A stretch of DNA of 64,000 nucleotides, taken from positions 62,001 through 126,000 of the forward strand of contig JAWKAU010000237.1 of assembly GCA_033398695.1 (NCBI GenBank), written 5' to 3'. Both the position numbers and the translations under genes were made by a program. The notes under the pieces were generated by a model, which did no database searches, was not told the origin of the DNA, and worked only from the letters and a program-made list of their open reading frames with translations. Source of the DNA: Orobanche coerulescens. Lineage: Eukaryota; Streptophyta; Magnoliopsida; Lamiales; Orobanchaceae. Within the stretch, counting starts at the first letter, position 1; each line of letters begins with the position of its first letter. Positions 44,551 through 56,941 of the stretch are shown here, one piece after another.

Positions 44551-47083
44551 ATGAGCGGAAATGACAATGATGTGGAAACGCCACCGGGCACGGTTGGGTT
44601 CCCGCTGGGAGTCCGACGGTTTTGTAGGAGTTCTCCTTTGGCGTGCCTTCAAACGACGCGACCGCGGAGGCCGACGGCCAAGATGGTGGAGGCCGATCGG
44701 CTCCGCTTCACCGAAACGGACGGCGCGATCGGCAAAGCCTTCACAGATTTTGCCGAACTCATGGAGAGATTGGCCGGCCCTCTTCTCAAATTTAACTTCA
44801 ATGATTATTCGATCGCCAATCCTTATGAACCAGCAAGGAGGACGTTGTTCCGGCCGCCCGCCGCTCTCCGTGGACCCTTGGCCGATCGGGAGCTCGGTGA
44901 CTAGGAAGGATCTCGACCTTTGGAGGGTGAGGTTCCATGTTCCTTCGATGTCGCCTCCACGTGCCTCGCCGAGAACGAGCGAGCCGATCAACCTCCCGAG
45001 GGCATGGTCGCCAACGAGGCAATAATGGAGGCCGGATCGCGATTCTCCGCTGCTCGCCGCCTCCTATCTCGCTGATCGCTCGAACGTGGCGCCGCTTCAA
45101 TTGATGCCGAACGCCTGGCTGCAAATCATTTGCACCTTCACTCTGTTTGGCGGCCATCGGTTATGTCGTCTTCCTTTGTCGCTGGAGAAGAACCATCTCT
45201 TTAAGTTGACGGCTCAAAAAGGCACAATTGGTGGCTATCATATCCAAGGTCGCTCGGGCTGGGTGATTCTTGGAGTCCCGAATAAAGTGAGGGGAGACCC
45301 ATCAAAATGGTTCTGGGTCGGCGGTGCTTGGAAAATGGCGACGAGCGACAATCCGACCGACGAGTTGGATATTCCCACTGGCTTTCGGGAGAGGAGTACG
45401 AGTAAGGATTTAGACTCTCCATTTGTTCGGACATTTATTGAACTGATGTGATTTTGGCCTTCTTTTTTCAGGTGTCATTGTTCCGACAGCGGGCGACCTT
45501 GCTTTTGACTTTGCGATCGTCTGGGAGAAGATACGGAGTCTTCATGACAACCGTTTAGACGCCCACCAAATTGACAACGAAGCCTGCTGGTTGGCAGCCC
45601 GGCTGTTTCGCTACCCTCGGCATTTAAAGGTTCCAGGTACGAACTTTCGCGATCTTCTTTGATATGCCAATCGACTGATTGAGGAAAATTACTAACTTCG
45701 CCGCTTGTTTCCTTTTGTAGAAGTTCGTTTCCCTTGCTTCCCGAGCCTCCCGCCACGATTGCCATGTCTAATCCGGGGTTATGAACCATCTCCGCCAAGG
45801 AAAAAGGTGAGCCGAGCTCCTTCTCGTTCCACCGCGATCGACCCCGGAGGCACGACCTCTCCAGAGCCTCGTCGTCAAGGGCGGGAGCCTCGGGAGGAGG
45901 AGCAATTTCGGCTTATCCGTAAGAAACGGAGGACCGTGGAGCCTCGGCCCATGTCACTACACACGAGACACCGATCTCTCGTGCCACTGATTTCCGTGAT
46001 TGCTCCGGTGGAGGGGTCTACGCCATCCTCGGCTTTTCTTCAGTCCATGGCGACTGCTGAGGCCGAGACTTCGCGTGGCAAGCCATTCTTCTGTCGTGAC
46101 CCAGAGAAGGTCGAGAGGTAAGCTTGGTTGCTTTGCCAAGTTATGAAACCTGTGTAGGAAACACACTTAACTCATTTGTCATTTGTGCAGATCCGCCATT
46201 CCGACCCGAGTTGCTCGCCGATGGTGCCGACTTTCTGCCGAGCAAAGGTCCTCGCGAGGTCGAGATATCCCATCTTATGTTTCTCGCCACTGCTTCCCTC
46301 CCGAAGGCTTGGATGACCGACCTGGATGCGATCGCGCGCCGGCGATATGCTGATGCGATGCAGGCTACCTTTGCGCTGGCCCTCCAGACGGCGACGATGG
46401 CTTCCCAGGACGTGCAGGACTATGAGGGGCAGCCATCCACTGCCCGTCTCCATGCAGACCTCGAAGCCGCACGGAGACAAGTCATTGAATTTGGCGATCG
46501 GCTCGCGGCCATGGAGAAGAGCTCCGCGGAGGCGGAAAAGCAAGCGAAGCAGGATGTTGACCGGGCGCAGGCGGCGACAGACCGGATGCGGGACCAAATG
46601 ACAGAAGCCCGCAGGTCACACGCGGCCGTGCAGAAGGAGTCCGACCAACTGAAGGTGACCGTTGCCCGTCTGACCAGCGAGCTTGCATCCTCGAGGGAAG
46701 GGGAGGCCGCTAAAACTGTCGAGCTTGAGGGCGCTAACCAAACGGTCGCGGATTTGAAGGGAAAGCTGAAGGCGATTGACGTCGATCCCTTCGTTAACGT
46801 GGAGTACGTCTGCGAATTCTCCTATTACATGGCTTTATGCTGACGCCATCTGCGCCGCTAAGAAGGGAGGGCTTGAGGTCGGCCCTTTGGCTGAAAATTT
46901 CAAAGCCTATGTGTTGGAGCATCCTTTGCAGCCTGACTTCACAGTGCCGATCCTCGACCTTTCCGTGGATCTAGGGTCGACTTGAGCTGGTACCCGCTGC
47001 CGGTTAACCTTGTTCATCCGGGTGCCTCGGAGGATGGGGGTTCAGAGCCTGCAGCTGGCGATGGAATGGGCGCCGATCCTTGA
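44551..47083 (+). CDS. Spliced antisense accessory gene of element C (4 exons)
   Basis: Inferred exons are 44551-45401, 45472-45636, 45721-46117 and 46191-47083. Introns start GTAAGG, GTACGA and GTAAGC and end TTTTTTCAG, TTTTGTAG and TTTGTGCAG. Exon 1 carries the PF04195-like block (LQLMPNAWLQIICTFTLFGG, SKWFWVGGAW) but changes frame near 44870 and 45015. Exon 2 is intact here (VWEKIRSLHDNRLDAHQIDN). Exon 3 has a frame change near 45770. Exon 4 encodes an alanine/glutamate-rich coiled coil and shifts frame near 46835. It is transcribed against the element's own gag, away from the 3' LTR. The function is unknown. Confidence 0.65.
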
Positions 47084-47886
47084 GTTTTTTTCTTCTTTTT
47101 TACTTGTAATTTTTGTAGCTTTTGTTGTACTTCTGCCTTAGGGCGACCGTGTTTGTACTTTTGTATTCCAAGTAATGAAATGAATATTTGCTTCTTTGAT
47201 TTCTTGCTTGAATGATTGTCTTTCTGAGTCTTTAGCATGACTTTATGCAAGTGTTAGAGAAATGATCGTTGTGTATACAGCTCCAAGTGAATTGATAAAC
47301 TCATATTGATAACTTTTACAACAAAGTCGATCGCTGCACATACGTCCGAAAATGCCGATCGTCGTACATGTAATCGGGTAGGGACGATTGTGGTGTACAT
47401 AGCTCCGCCCTTCCCCTTGTTTTTGTTTACTTAGTGAAAGTAAGGGGACGAAAATAAATCGTTGAGTGAGCGGTCTTCAATTTTGCAGATTCTCGAGGAA
47501 GGCCGACCATTCCTGGCCTAGTGGCACCGTGCACGATCGCAGAGTTCGATGGAACCGACCCCCACGACCATGTCTTGTGCGCGAGCGACATTCCGTCTGA
47601 TGGCCAACTTCTCGCGACTCACTTAATTGTGAGGGTCCTCTGTAGGCTGCGCCCGCCTCGTATTTAAACGAAGGGCGTGCGGTCTTGGTCCGGAGGAGTC
47701 CTTGCACGGGGCGTCGTCGGATTAATCGACTCCACGACCGCGGCTTGTTAGCACTTTTCTACCTCGGACCGTCATGCTAGATGGCGATCCTCGACGGTAT
47801 ACGTTGTGACGGGGGGAGGGACGCGTCTCATTGTCCGGATCCACCATGTTAGATGATGGACCTTTGAGGGCGGGCGAACGTGTCCA
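47084..47886 (-). repeat. Spacer and tandem-repeat block of element C, left part
   Basis: It corresponds to 3615-4430 of element A in reverse. It includes a likely polyadenylation-rich segment for the antisense gene (GTAATGAAATGAATATT near 47173) and the repeat unit with CGTATTTAAACGAAGG near 47660. It is cut by the solo LTR. Confidence 0.65.
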
Positions 47887-50771
47887 TGTAATACCCGTAA
47901 TTTCGATTTTCGGTAATTTCTTTTTTTCGGTGAAAGTCCGTTTTGACGACTCGCTCATGACCGTTTCGTCATTTGAAGAATGATTAATTCTGCACTTTTT
48001 GTCATCCGAGCTCGCCGTGTCGCTTTTGTTGAGTTCCGTGCTTTTGGCGACTTTTCCGCACTTGAGTTCGATTCTTACGAATCTCGTCCAAATCACGCTT
48101 CGAAGTTTCGTAAGTCCGCTTAACTTTGTTAAACGTGTTGTGAACTTCGGTTTCGTGTTTCGATCATGTATCGTGTATTTCGGACGCTTTGGGCCATTTT
48201 CGTAATTTCCCAAAGTTTGGGGTAATTAGTTTCCGTTGTCGAATTTCGAGCCTTCGGGTGGTCGGAATCGTGTGTTCTATTAGTGCACGAATTCGTCTTT
48301 GCGAGTAATTTGTAACCGTATATTCGATTCATACTCAGGTTCGGGTTTCGGGGTCGTTCGGGCCGTCGGAGTTGGTCCTAGAAGTCATGGCCGGCATGTC
48401 GGGCCAGCCACGGCCGAGTAACGTGCGGTAGTGCTCGGCATTACGTCGTAATGCCGTTACGCACGTAAGGCCCCGGCCGTAACATACGAATTTGTCCGGC
48501 ATTTCCAGTGAAGAGTTCGCCATGGCCGATACGTACGTAATCCATGGCCGGTTACGTACGTAACCCGGCCGGCAGTCGGCCTATTTAAGGCCTGCGGACG
48601 TTTTCTTCAGCCATTTTCTCACTCGCTTTTCTTCTCTTCCGCGGCTGGGGGTGTGTTGATCATGGAGAGATGTTGTTGGACAATAAATCCATGAAGTCTT
48701 AGAGTTCATATCATCAATCATCCACCCTATAACATCCTTTGATCGAGCGAATCAGGTCAGATTTTCTAGAAATCTAATTTTGGGGATTTTGAGTATTTTG
48801 TTCGATTTCGTCCGTTTAATCCGATTTAACTTAGGATTGTGATGGATTGATGATTATTTAGATGTATTGTATCATTTCCCTTGTTATTCCATGGTTGAAT
48901 CGTATCGATTCGTTGTTTTGGTCGAGTTCTTGACCGACGCCTTGAAGGTGTCCTAGAAATGTCATAGAGGGGTTTTCGGGCGTTCTACGATTATTCTTCC
49001 TCGTATGATCGATGATTTATTGATTATATGTTGTTAGGGTCGAATTCTTGTGAAGAACTCGAGTCGGAACCCTTCCGCTCATTATCCTCTTCGGGTCCGA
49101 GCTTCCTACGAACCGTGTTCTTCGGAGCGTTTGGTAGTGGTTATTAAGGCAAGTATCTTACTATACGACTTGTATCTTGCGACTAGTAATTATGTATGAG
49201 ATGTGTGATGATTTTGCTTGCCTTCGTAATTATGTTCCGTTTGAGTTGGTTGTGTTTTCCGTAATTTGAAGGCTGTGCGATAATATTGTTATATTAGTAT
49301 ACGTGTTAGGCGTTGTGCCATTTGTGCAGGATTGCGCCGTACATATGGGATGGCTAAACACTTGGTTGTGCAATGTATTGTGTACCGAACGTGTGTTATG
49401 TTGGATATGTGTCGTTGATTGACGATAGTTGTTGCGAGTGTTGAGATTGTGTTATGTGCGGGTGATGTACGATTTTGTGGTGATCAATGTGATTGATTAA
49501 TTGTGCTCATTGTTGTATGTAATGTGAATGTGAATGTGGTGTGCTGGAACGCTAAGTTCACTCGTGTGGGTTCGACGGGGCCTACGAGGATTCATGGCAC
49601 AGGTCCATGGGATCAGAACTTAGTGTGTGGTGCTGAGGTCCAATCGTGCGGGTCTGACGAGGCCTACGTTGATTCATGGCACAGGTCCATTGAATCAGGA
49701 CACAGTATGTCCAACCGTGCGGGTTCGACGGAACCTACGGTGACACGTGACACAGGTTCACGGGGTCGGGACCGCTTGTTGTGATTGTTGTTTTTTCTCA
49801 ATCCGTGTGGGTTGTTGAACCTAATGAGACTCGTGGCAAGCGATCACGGTGTCGTGATCATGATTGTTTGTTGTGATTTTTGTGTTTGCTCAATCCGTGT
49901 GGGTTGTTGAACCTACGGAGACTAGTGGCAAGTGATCACGAGTCATGAGCATGATTGTTTGTTGTGATTGTTGTGATTGGTTAAACCCGTGCGGGTTGTT
50001 GAACCTACGAGACACGTGACAGGATCACGGTGTCACGAACCATGTTTTGTAAATCAAACTTTTGTAAGAAAGTTTTAAGAAAAGAATGTTGGGCCGAGCC
50101 CCATGAGATTTATGGAAATGTTTTACATCAGTAAATTGTTGAAATACAATTTTGAGATTTGGGTTAAGACCCTAAGATTTTCGAAAGGTTTTGAAATTCT
50201 AAAAATTCCCGAGGTGATAATCTTATTTTCGAATGCTTCATAGCTTATCTTTCCTTGTGAAAACCTCCCAGGGATATTTGTTACTTGATTATTATATTTG
50301 ATTCACGATTATTAATTGCTTGTTACATTTCGTATGATTTGATACTTGCACTAGTAAAATAGTGGAGTTTTACTAACCCCCGAGTAATCGGGGGGTGGAT
50401 GTCTGTTTTGCGTCCAGGTTCATGCAGATTCGGGGAGCAACACAGGATTGGCACAAGAGGATGACGAGCCGCGATACTAATCATGAGTCGAGAGTTGTTC
50501 TGATTTTTGTTGTGTAGTCGAGTTGATTTCGCCTCCCACAGATTGTATTTCGACCCCGTGTGGGTAATGTCGTTTAAGTAAGTTTTGTTGATTGGGTTGT
50601 GTGACCTCATCTGTCAGTATATTCACGTGTAAGTGACCATAACAACAGATTATTATATTGTTTGACCACTCGCCGGCAAGCATTTGGTTGTTTATGGATG
50701 TTTAGCTGGTAGATCCTTGAGGAAAGGGTCTACGGCGTGTAATATTCCCATACGGTTTTGGGGGTGTTACA
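47887..50771 (+). mobile_element. Solo Gypsy-type LTR inside element C
   Basis: It runs from TGTAATACCCGTAATTTCG to GGGGGTGTTACA (2885 bp) with no internal region, so it is a solo LTR left by LTR-LTR recombination. Palindromic words (ATTACGTCGTAAT, TTACGCACGTAA, TTACGTACGTAA) lie at 48440-48565, ending about 20 bases before CCTATTTAAGG (48580), the TATA-like box. Only CCA is shared at the flanks, so the target duplication is not clean. A tandem repeat lies at 49556-50040. Confidence 0.8.
49556..50040. repeat. Tandem repeat of roughly 80-100 bp in the solo LTR
   Basis: About six degenerate units share CGTGTGGGTTCGACGGGGCC, then CTACG, then GGCACAGGTCCA and GATCA words. The units become shorter to the right. 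Open frames here are repeat-derived. Confidence 0.6.
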
Positions 50772-51285
50772 CCACGACTGCTTGGAGGGCCCTTCGGCTA
50801 CGCCCGCCTCCTATTTAAACGAAGGGCGAGCGATCGCTGCCCAAAGGTACCTTGCACGGCACAGAGAACGGTTCCATCGTCCTTCACAGCCATGTCGACA
50901 CTCTTCTACCTCGGACCGTCATGTTAGATGGCGATCCTTGACGGTATACGTTGTGTAAGGGGAGGCGATCACTTGCCTAGGTTCTTCATGTTGATGACGA
51001 ACTTTAGAGGGTGAGCGAGTCATCCTCTGATTTGTTTTGGAGGGTCCTTCGGCTACGCCCGCCTCGTATTTAAATGAAGGGTGAGCGATCGCTGCCCAAA
51101 GGAACCTTGCATGGACGGATCGTCGGTTTCATCGACCTTCACGACCATTGAGGCACTTTTCTACCTCGGACCGTCATGTTAGTTGGCGATCCTCGACGGT
51201 ATACATTGTGCTAGGAGGCGATCACGCCTAGGTCCATCGTGTTAAATGACGAACTTTAGAGGGCGAGCGAGTCATCCTCTTTTTC
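50772..51285 (-). repeat. Tandem-repeat block of element C, right part
   Basis: Two units (from about 50780 and 51034) match the 255-bp repeats of A in reverse. They retain the box TATTTAAACGAAGGGCG or TATTTAAATGAAGGGTG next to AGCGATCGCT. Confidence 0.75.
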
Positions 51286-52300
51286 AAGCGTTGCTCAGCG
51301 GTAGTCTTTGGTTTGATGTGGCGGGTGGGAGAGACTTCCGGTTCCCTCCTCTTGATTGAAGCATAAAGATCCGGCCACCGAGGTTGATCGAGGGTCGACT
51401 GCACGAGCTTTCCGCCTGTCGCGTTCGTACCACCTATGGGCTCGCCCAATGTTAACGGAATATTTGGCACTTGGTCGTGTCGATGCCCCACACCCGGTCA
51501 TGTAACTTCGAACTTGATTATGTGAGTCTCGGTCTGATCTCCCTTCATACAAAGGTGTTTTGGGAGGAGCAATCTTTGGTTGCACGGGGCAAGCTCGATG
51601 TGGACCGCGAGTGGCTCAGCCGGTCCGATGATCTTTCTACCGGCATTTGCCCCGCTTCCATCAGCGCTTTCATCTCGCCGAGCCGGGCGTTGTATAGCGG
51701 CCATTGCCGCGGCCTAGATGCTCGCGGTTAGGCGCCGTAGCGGAGCCGAGGCGATCAAGCACCGATCCCCCGGCTCCATTGCCGATGATGTCCTTTCCGC
51801 GGGCTCGACTCTTCGGCGGATAGGGACCAAACGATTGACCAGTATTTGGTTCGGAGTTGGGTATGCCGAACTCCTGGTGACGGACTCGGATTCCGTCGTC
51901 TCGTGGTTGGGGCCGTAATGCCCCGGCCGCCATGATGGATCGCTTCCTAAGCGATCAAGACGGAACCGTCCCGCCTCGCGAGAGCCTTTTCGTGAATCGT
52001 GGCTTCCCGACAATCGCCGACCAAGAACTCCTTGAGCTTCCGTTTGCCGCACGGCGGATAGCCGAGGGGTTATAGCGCGCCGCGCATGCTCTCCGTCGCT
52101 CCCTTAGATGGCCATAGCCTCCTCGATCTCGTACTGCGGTTTGGAATCGGTCGAGCGAGAGGCGGGGCCGTCCCTTAGGGGCGGGATCGAGTCTCGCCGC
52201 CGCGGCTACCCTATGCCGTAGGGTCGGGCTCAGATTGAGCCGAATAAGGCGTCCGATGGATGAGAGAATGGCTCTCTTCGATGTGGTGGTAGACATCATG
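51286..52300 (-). pseudogene. gag: gag of element C, decayed and internally deleted
   Basis: Minus-strand frames from ATG 52299 match the gag of A in pieces: STTTSKRAILSS, then IRVRHQEFGIPNSEPNTGQ, then GRKIIGPAEPLAVHIELAP near 51630. The middle of the capsid region and the zinc knuckle (equivalent to about 2230-2950 in A) are missing. Frame changes occur throughout. Confidence 0.7.
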
Positions 52301-52409
52301 ATTGTGAAGGTTTTTCTTTGAAGAACAGGAGTGTTTCTTCAAGTATATGCCCCAGAGAATGTTGAGTATTCTTCGGGACGGTCGGAATGAAAATGAAGGT
52401 AGATTACCA

Positions 52410-52424
52410 CTTTTTCCAGCGCCA
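52410..52424 (-). other. Primer-binding site of element C, mutated
   Basis: On the minus strand TGGCGCTGGAAAAAG follows the LTR end after AT. The first seven bases match the site in A and D; the rest has changed. Confidence 0.6.
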
Positions 52425-52426
52425 AT

Positions 52427-52648
52427 TGTTGTTACTCAAAATATTATCCGAGATGATATGCTGGAATGGTCGAGTTACAAACAAAATGCAAGAGCACGTC
52501 CGTGGGGAAGTAAATAACACAAGATTTGCCGGGGTTGTTAGTCCCGGGCTTGAATGCTCTCGCGAGATATTATTAATACGAATACTTGGAAGTACAAATA
52601 TTAATGTTAGAGTACAATTACAATGAGTGTAAAGACCCTAGTTATCTT
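52427..52648 (-). repeat. 5' LTR of element C, truncated by D
   Basis: The 3'-terminal 222 bases of the LTR. It breaks at AGTTATCTT/TGTTGTGCGG, where the LTR of D begins. The rest of this LTR is not found after D, so sequence was lost. Confidence 0.8.
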
Positions 52649-53733
52649 TGTTGTGCGGCGATTTATACGCCTCGACGGCGATCGTATAAGGGCCGAGCGA
52701 CCGAGTTCACGACCAAATGAGCTACGGCAAACTTTCCAAATCGAAGGTAATACCACCTTCGAGTATCTAGCGATCGACTCCCAAGGCGATCGCCTTTTGG
52801 CACCTAGCGATCGAATCCGTGCCCGACCAAGGACGACCGTCCTGTGCCACGAACAAGGCCATCGTTCGTCAAAGTCTACGAAGACTGGATCACGAAGCAA
52901 GGACCCATGTGCAGATCCGCGAATGGCGCCGCAGAACATGGATCGTTGACTCAGCCCTTCAAGCACTGCCAATGACAAGGACGGCCTCACCTACCGATGC
53001 ACTCCGCCGAAAGGTCCTAAGTAGGGCCTCCCAAGACAATGACATAGATGCGTGTTGGCCTCTCATCGTTCACACTTCGCATCCAAGAACTTCGCGGACT
53101 TTAAGGAGACCAACCCATGTGCTAAATACGATCGCCCGCTTATTATAATACAATAGAGGCGATCGCCCAACACTCACAATTCTATAAATAGAGAACCTCG
53201 AGCAACCGGGAAAAGGTTCGAAAAGTTCGAAAAGTTCATAAGAAACTCTCTCTTCTCGACTTTCTCTCTAGAATCTATTTTAGGATTTCTCTCTCAGTGC
53301 CTCTTAACCAAAGACGGTTGGCAGAGGCAAGGACTCCCTACAGTTCAGATTCGAAGAGATTCACAATCTCAGAAGCTCAGATACTCAGCTAATTCACACA
53401 GTGAGAGACCGTCGATTTCTCACGCTTAGTACAAAGACTCCATCGTTGTTACAAGAACTCACAGAGCATCACCTCTGGTTCTTCCGACAATCTTCAGCAC
53501 TCGATAGCTAAGATAACTAGGGTCTTTACACTCATTGTAATTGTACTCTAACATTAATATTTGTACTCACAAGTATTTGTATTAATATCATCTCGCGAGA
53601 GCATTCAAGCCCGGACTAACAACCCCGACAAATCTTGTGTTATTTACTTTCCCCACGGACGTGCTCTCGCATTTTGTTTGTTACTCGACCATTCCAGCAA
53701 TATCATCTCCGGATAATATTTTGGGTAACAACA
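52649..53733 (+). repeat. Complete forward LTR of composite D
   Basis: 1085 bp, TGTTGTGCGGCG...GGGTAACAACA. GCGATCGC or near copies occur near 52679, 52770, 52783, 52806 and 53160. The last is close upstream of TCTATAAATAGAG (53182), the TATA-like box. This copy defines the family's LTR limits. Confidence 0.9.
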
Positions 53734-53859
53734 ATTGGCGCTAGAAGAAGGGGATCTTAACCTTCATTCTCATTCCGACCGTCCCAAGAACACTCACTGC
53801 TCTCCAGGCATATACTTGAAGAAACACTCACTGTTCTTCAAAGAAAAACCTTCGTAATA

Positions 53860-55440
53860 ATGGTGTCTGCCACCACAGTCAAGAGAGCCGCTCTCCGAAC
53901 CGCCGGACATCACATTCCGGCTCAATCCGAGCCTCGGCCTACGGCAGAGGGTAGCCGCGGCGACGTGAAACTCTCGATCCCAAGACTCGAGGGACGGCCC
54001 TAGATCTCGCTCGACCGGGCCCAAACCGCGGAACAGATCGAGGAGGCTATGGCCATCCTAAGGGAGCGACGAGAACATGCGCAAAGACTCCGCTATAACC
54101 CCTCGGCCATCCGCCGCGCGGCAAACTAAGCTCAAGGGGTTACCGCCGAGCGATTGTCGAAAACCCCGATTCGCGAGAAAAGGCTCTCGCAAGGCGGGAC
54201 GGTTCCGTCTTCACCACTTAGGAAGCGATCCATCATGGCAACCGGCATTCTCGCCCCAACCACAAGACGACGGAATCCGAGTTCGTCACGGGAGTTCGGC
54301 CTACCCAACTCCGAACCAAATATAGGCACTGCCCGGCCCCATCCACCAAAGAATCGAGCCACGAGCGTGGACATTATCGAGAGCGGATCCAGGGATCGCA
54401 TTGATCGCCTCGGTTCCCGCTCCGAGCGCCTAGCCGCGAGCAGCCAGACCGCGGCGATGGCCACTATGCAACGCCAGCTCGACGAGATGAAAGTGCTTTT
54501 GGAAACTAGGGCAAGTGCCAGTAGAAAGATCATCGGACCGACCGAGCCACTCGCGGTCCACATCGAGCTTGCCCCCGTGCAACCAAGGATCGCCCCTCCC
54601 AAAACACCTCTATATGAAGGGAGGTCGGACCCCGAGACTCACCTAAGCAAGTTTCGCATTTACATGACCGGGTGTGGGGCATCAGACGTGACCAAGTGCC
54701 GAATATTCCCGTTAATCTTGGGCGAGCTGGCCCATAGGTGGTACGTCTCACTACCACCGCGATCAATCATTTCCTTTGAGAAACTGGCGAGTGACTTCAC
54801 GTCATACTTCGCCACCAAGGTCGCCAGACCAGAAGGCCCCCACCACATGATGAAAATCAGGCAGGGGGAAGACGAATCCGACGCAGACTACATCGACCGG
54901 GTGGATGAAATAGTCCTCACTGGCGAGCCCATCAGTGACGAGCTCGCTCTCTACTCGATCCTGGGGGATTCTATGGTCATTCGCCCATGTTTAGGCACAT
55001 TACGAAGGATATCCCCCCGACCTACGCGATCTTCCCCGCTAAGGCCGCCGATTTTCTGGCCAGGCGGAGGTTGCTCACCCTCCACCAAGGCGAGGGGATG
55101 CCGCCTCCAGTCTGAAAGACGGCAATCGTCAAAACCAAAAAGGCGGTCGCCAAACCACCCGGTGATCTCAAGGCCTTCGAGGATGTGGAAGCCCATCTCC
55201 TCCACAAGTTCAACCGAACTCCGACCCACATTTTTTATGCCATCAAGGGGCGCGAACCGCTAAATAAGCCAAAGGCGATAAGGGACAACGGTCATCTGGA
55301 CCACAATCAATATTGTGCTTACCACAAGAGTCCTGGCCACAAAGACTAACCAATGTCGCGACCTCCTCGCACAACTCGAGATTATTCGAGGAGGGCAAGC
55401 CGATGCTTTGTTGGCTTAGCCGGAGCCCCATCGATCTCCC
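53860..55440 (+). pseudogene. gag: gag of composite D, with frameshifts
   Basis: It starts at ATG 53860 like A. Frame changes lie near 53975-54150, then a long frame (54154-55263) carries the capsid region (PLYEGRSDPETHLSKF) until one G is missing near 54963 relative to A. The TGA and a damaged zinc knuckle (CAYHKSPGHK) follow. Several changes against A fall at GCAC/CAG words and may be sequence errors. Confidence 0.75.
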
Positions 55441-56941
55441 GATACGGTCACCAGAGTCGAACGCGAACAGGACGGAAAGCTCATACGAGCCGACTCCTCG
55501 ATCAACCTCGGCGACCGGATCTATATGCTTCAATCAAGAGGAGTGAACTTCAGAAGTCTCTCCCCGATTCCCGCCTCATCAAACCAAAGGCTACTGCCCG
55601 AGCAAATGCTTCGAAAAAGAGGATGACTCGCTCGCCCTCTAAAGTTCGTCATTTGACATGATGGACCTAGACAGCGATCGCCTCCCCTAGACAACGTATA
55701 CCGTCGAGGATCGCCATCTAACATGGCGGTCGAGGTAGAAAAGTTCCGCCATGGTCACAAAGGTCGATGAAACCGACGATCCGTCCATGCAAGGTTCCTT
55801 TGGTGCGATCGCTCGCCCTTCGTTTAAATACGAGGCGGGCGTGCCGAAGGACCCTCCAAAACAAATCGGAGGATGACTCGCCGCCCTCTAAAGTTCGTCA
55901 TCGACATGAAGAACCTAGGCAAGCGATCGCCTCCTTACACAACATATACCGCCGAGGATCGTCGCCGACATGACGGTCCGAGGTAGAAGAGTGTCGACAT
56001 GGCTGTGGAGGACGATGGAACCGTTCTCTGTGCCCATGCAAGGTCCCTTTGGGCAGCGATCGCTCGCCCTTTGTTTAAATACGAGGCGGGCGTAGCCAAA
56101 GGGCCCTCCAAAATAGATATGTGGACACGTTCGTTCGCCCGCCCTCAAAGGTTCATCACCTAACATGGTGGATCCGGACAATGCGACGCATCCCTCCCCC
56201 CGTCACAACGTATACCGTCGAGGATCGCCATCTTACATGACGGTCCGAGGTAGAAAAGTGTTAACAAGGCGCGGCCGTGGAGTCGATTAATCCGACGACG
56301 CCCCGCGCAAGGACTCCTCCAGACCAAGACCGCACGCCATTCGTTTGAATACGAGGCGGGCACAGCCTACGGAGGACCCTCAAAATTAAGTGGGTCGCAA
56401 GAACTTGGCCATCAGACGGAATGTCGCTCGCGCACAAGACATGGTCGTGGAGGTCGGTTCCATCGAACTCCGCGATCGTGCACGGTTCCTCTAGTCCAGG
56501 ATGGTCGGTCTTCCTCGAGGAATATGCAAAATTGAACACCGCTCGCTCAACGATTTATTTTCGTCCCCTTACTTTCACTAAGTAAACAAAAACAAGGGGC
56601 AAGTGTGGAGCTATATATACCACGATCGTCCCTATCCAATTACATACGGAGATCGGTACTTTTCAGATGTATGAGCAGCGATCGACATTGTTGTAAAAGT
56701 TATCAATGAGTTTATCAATTCACTTGGAGTTGTACACACAACAATCATTTCTCTAAACACTTGTATAAAGTTATGCAAAGACTGAGAAAGACAATCATTC
56801 AAGCAATACATCAGAGAAACAAATATTCATTTCATTACTTGGAATGCAAAAGTACAAACACGGTCGCCCGAAGGCTAAAGTACAAGGAAAGCTATAATAA
56901 TTACAAGCCAAAAACAAAAACAAAAAGAAGGACGTAAAACC
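55441..56941. repeat. Spacer and 255-bp tandem repeats of composite D
   Basis: Units start at about 55622, 55872 and 56124, slightly shorter than in A because of small losses. They carry the same GCGATCGC plus TTTAAATA pairs in units 1 and 2. The remainder (56391-56941) has no gene. Confidence 0.78.

Larger units (their letters stand above)
43400..52648 (-). mobile_element. TAT-like element C, minus strand, non-autonomous
   Basis: In its own orientation: 5' LTR (52648-52427, truncated by D), primer-binding site, decayed gag, 255-bp tandem repeats, antisense gene (reading plus), polypurine tract (44412-44398) and 3' LTR (44397-43400). Both LTRs point the same way, unlike A and D. No pol is present. 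A solo LTR interrupts the tandem repeats at 47887-50771. Confidence 0.85.
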
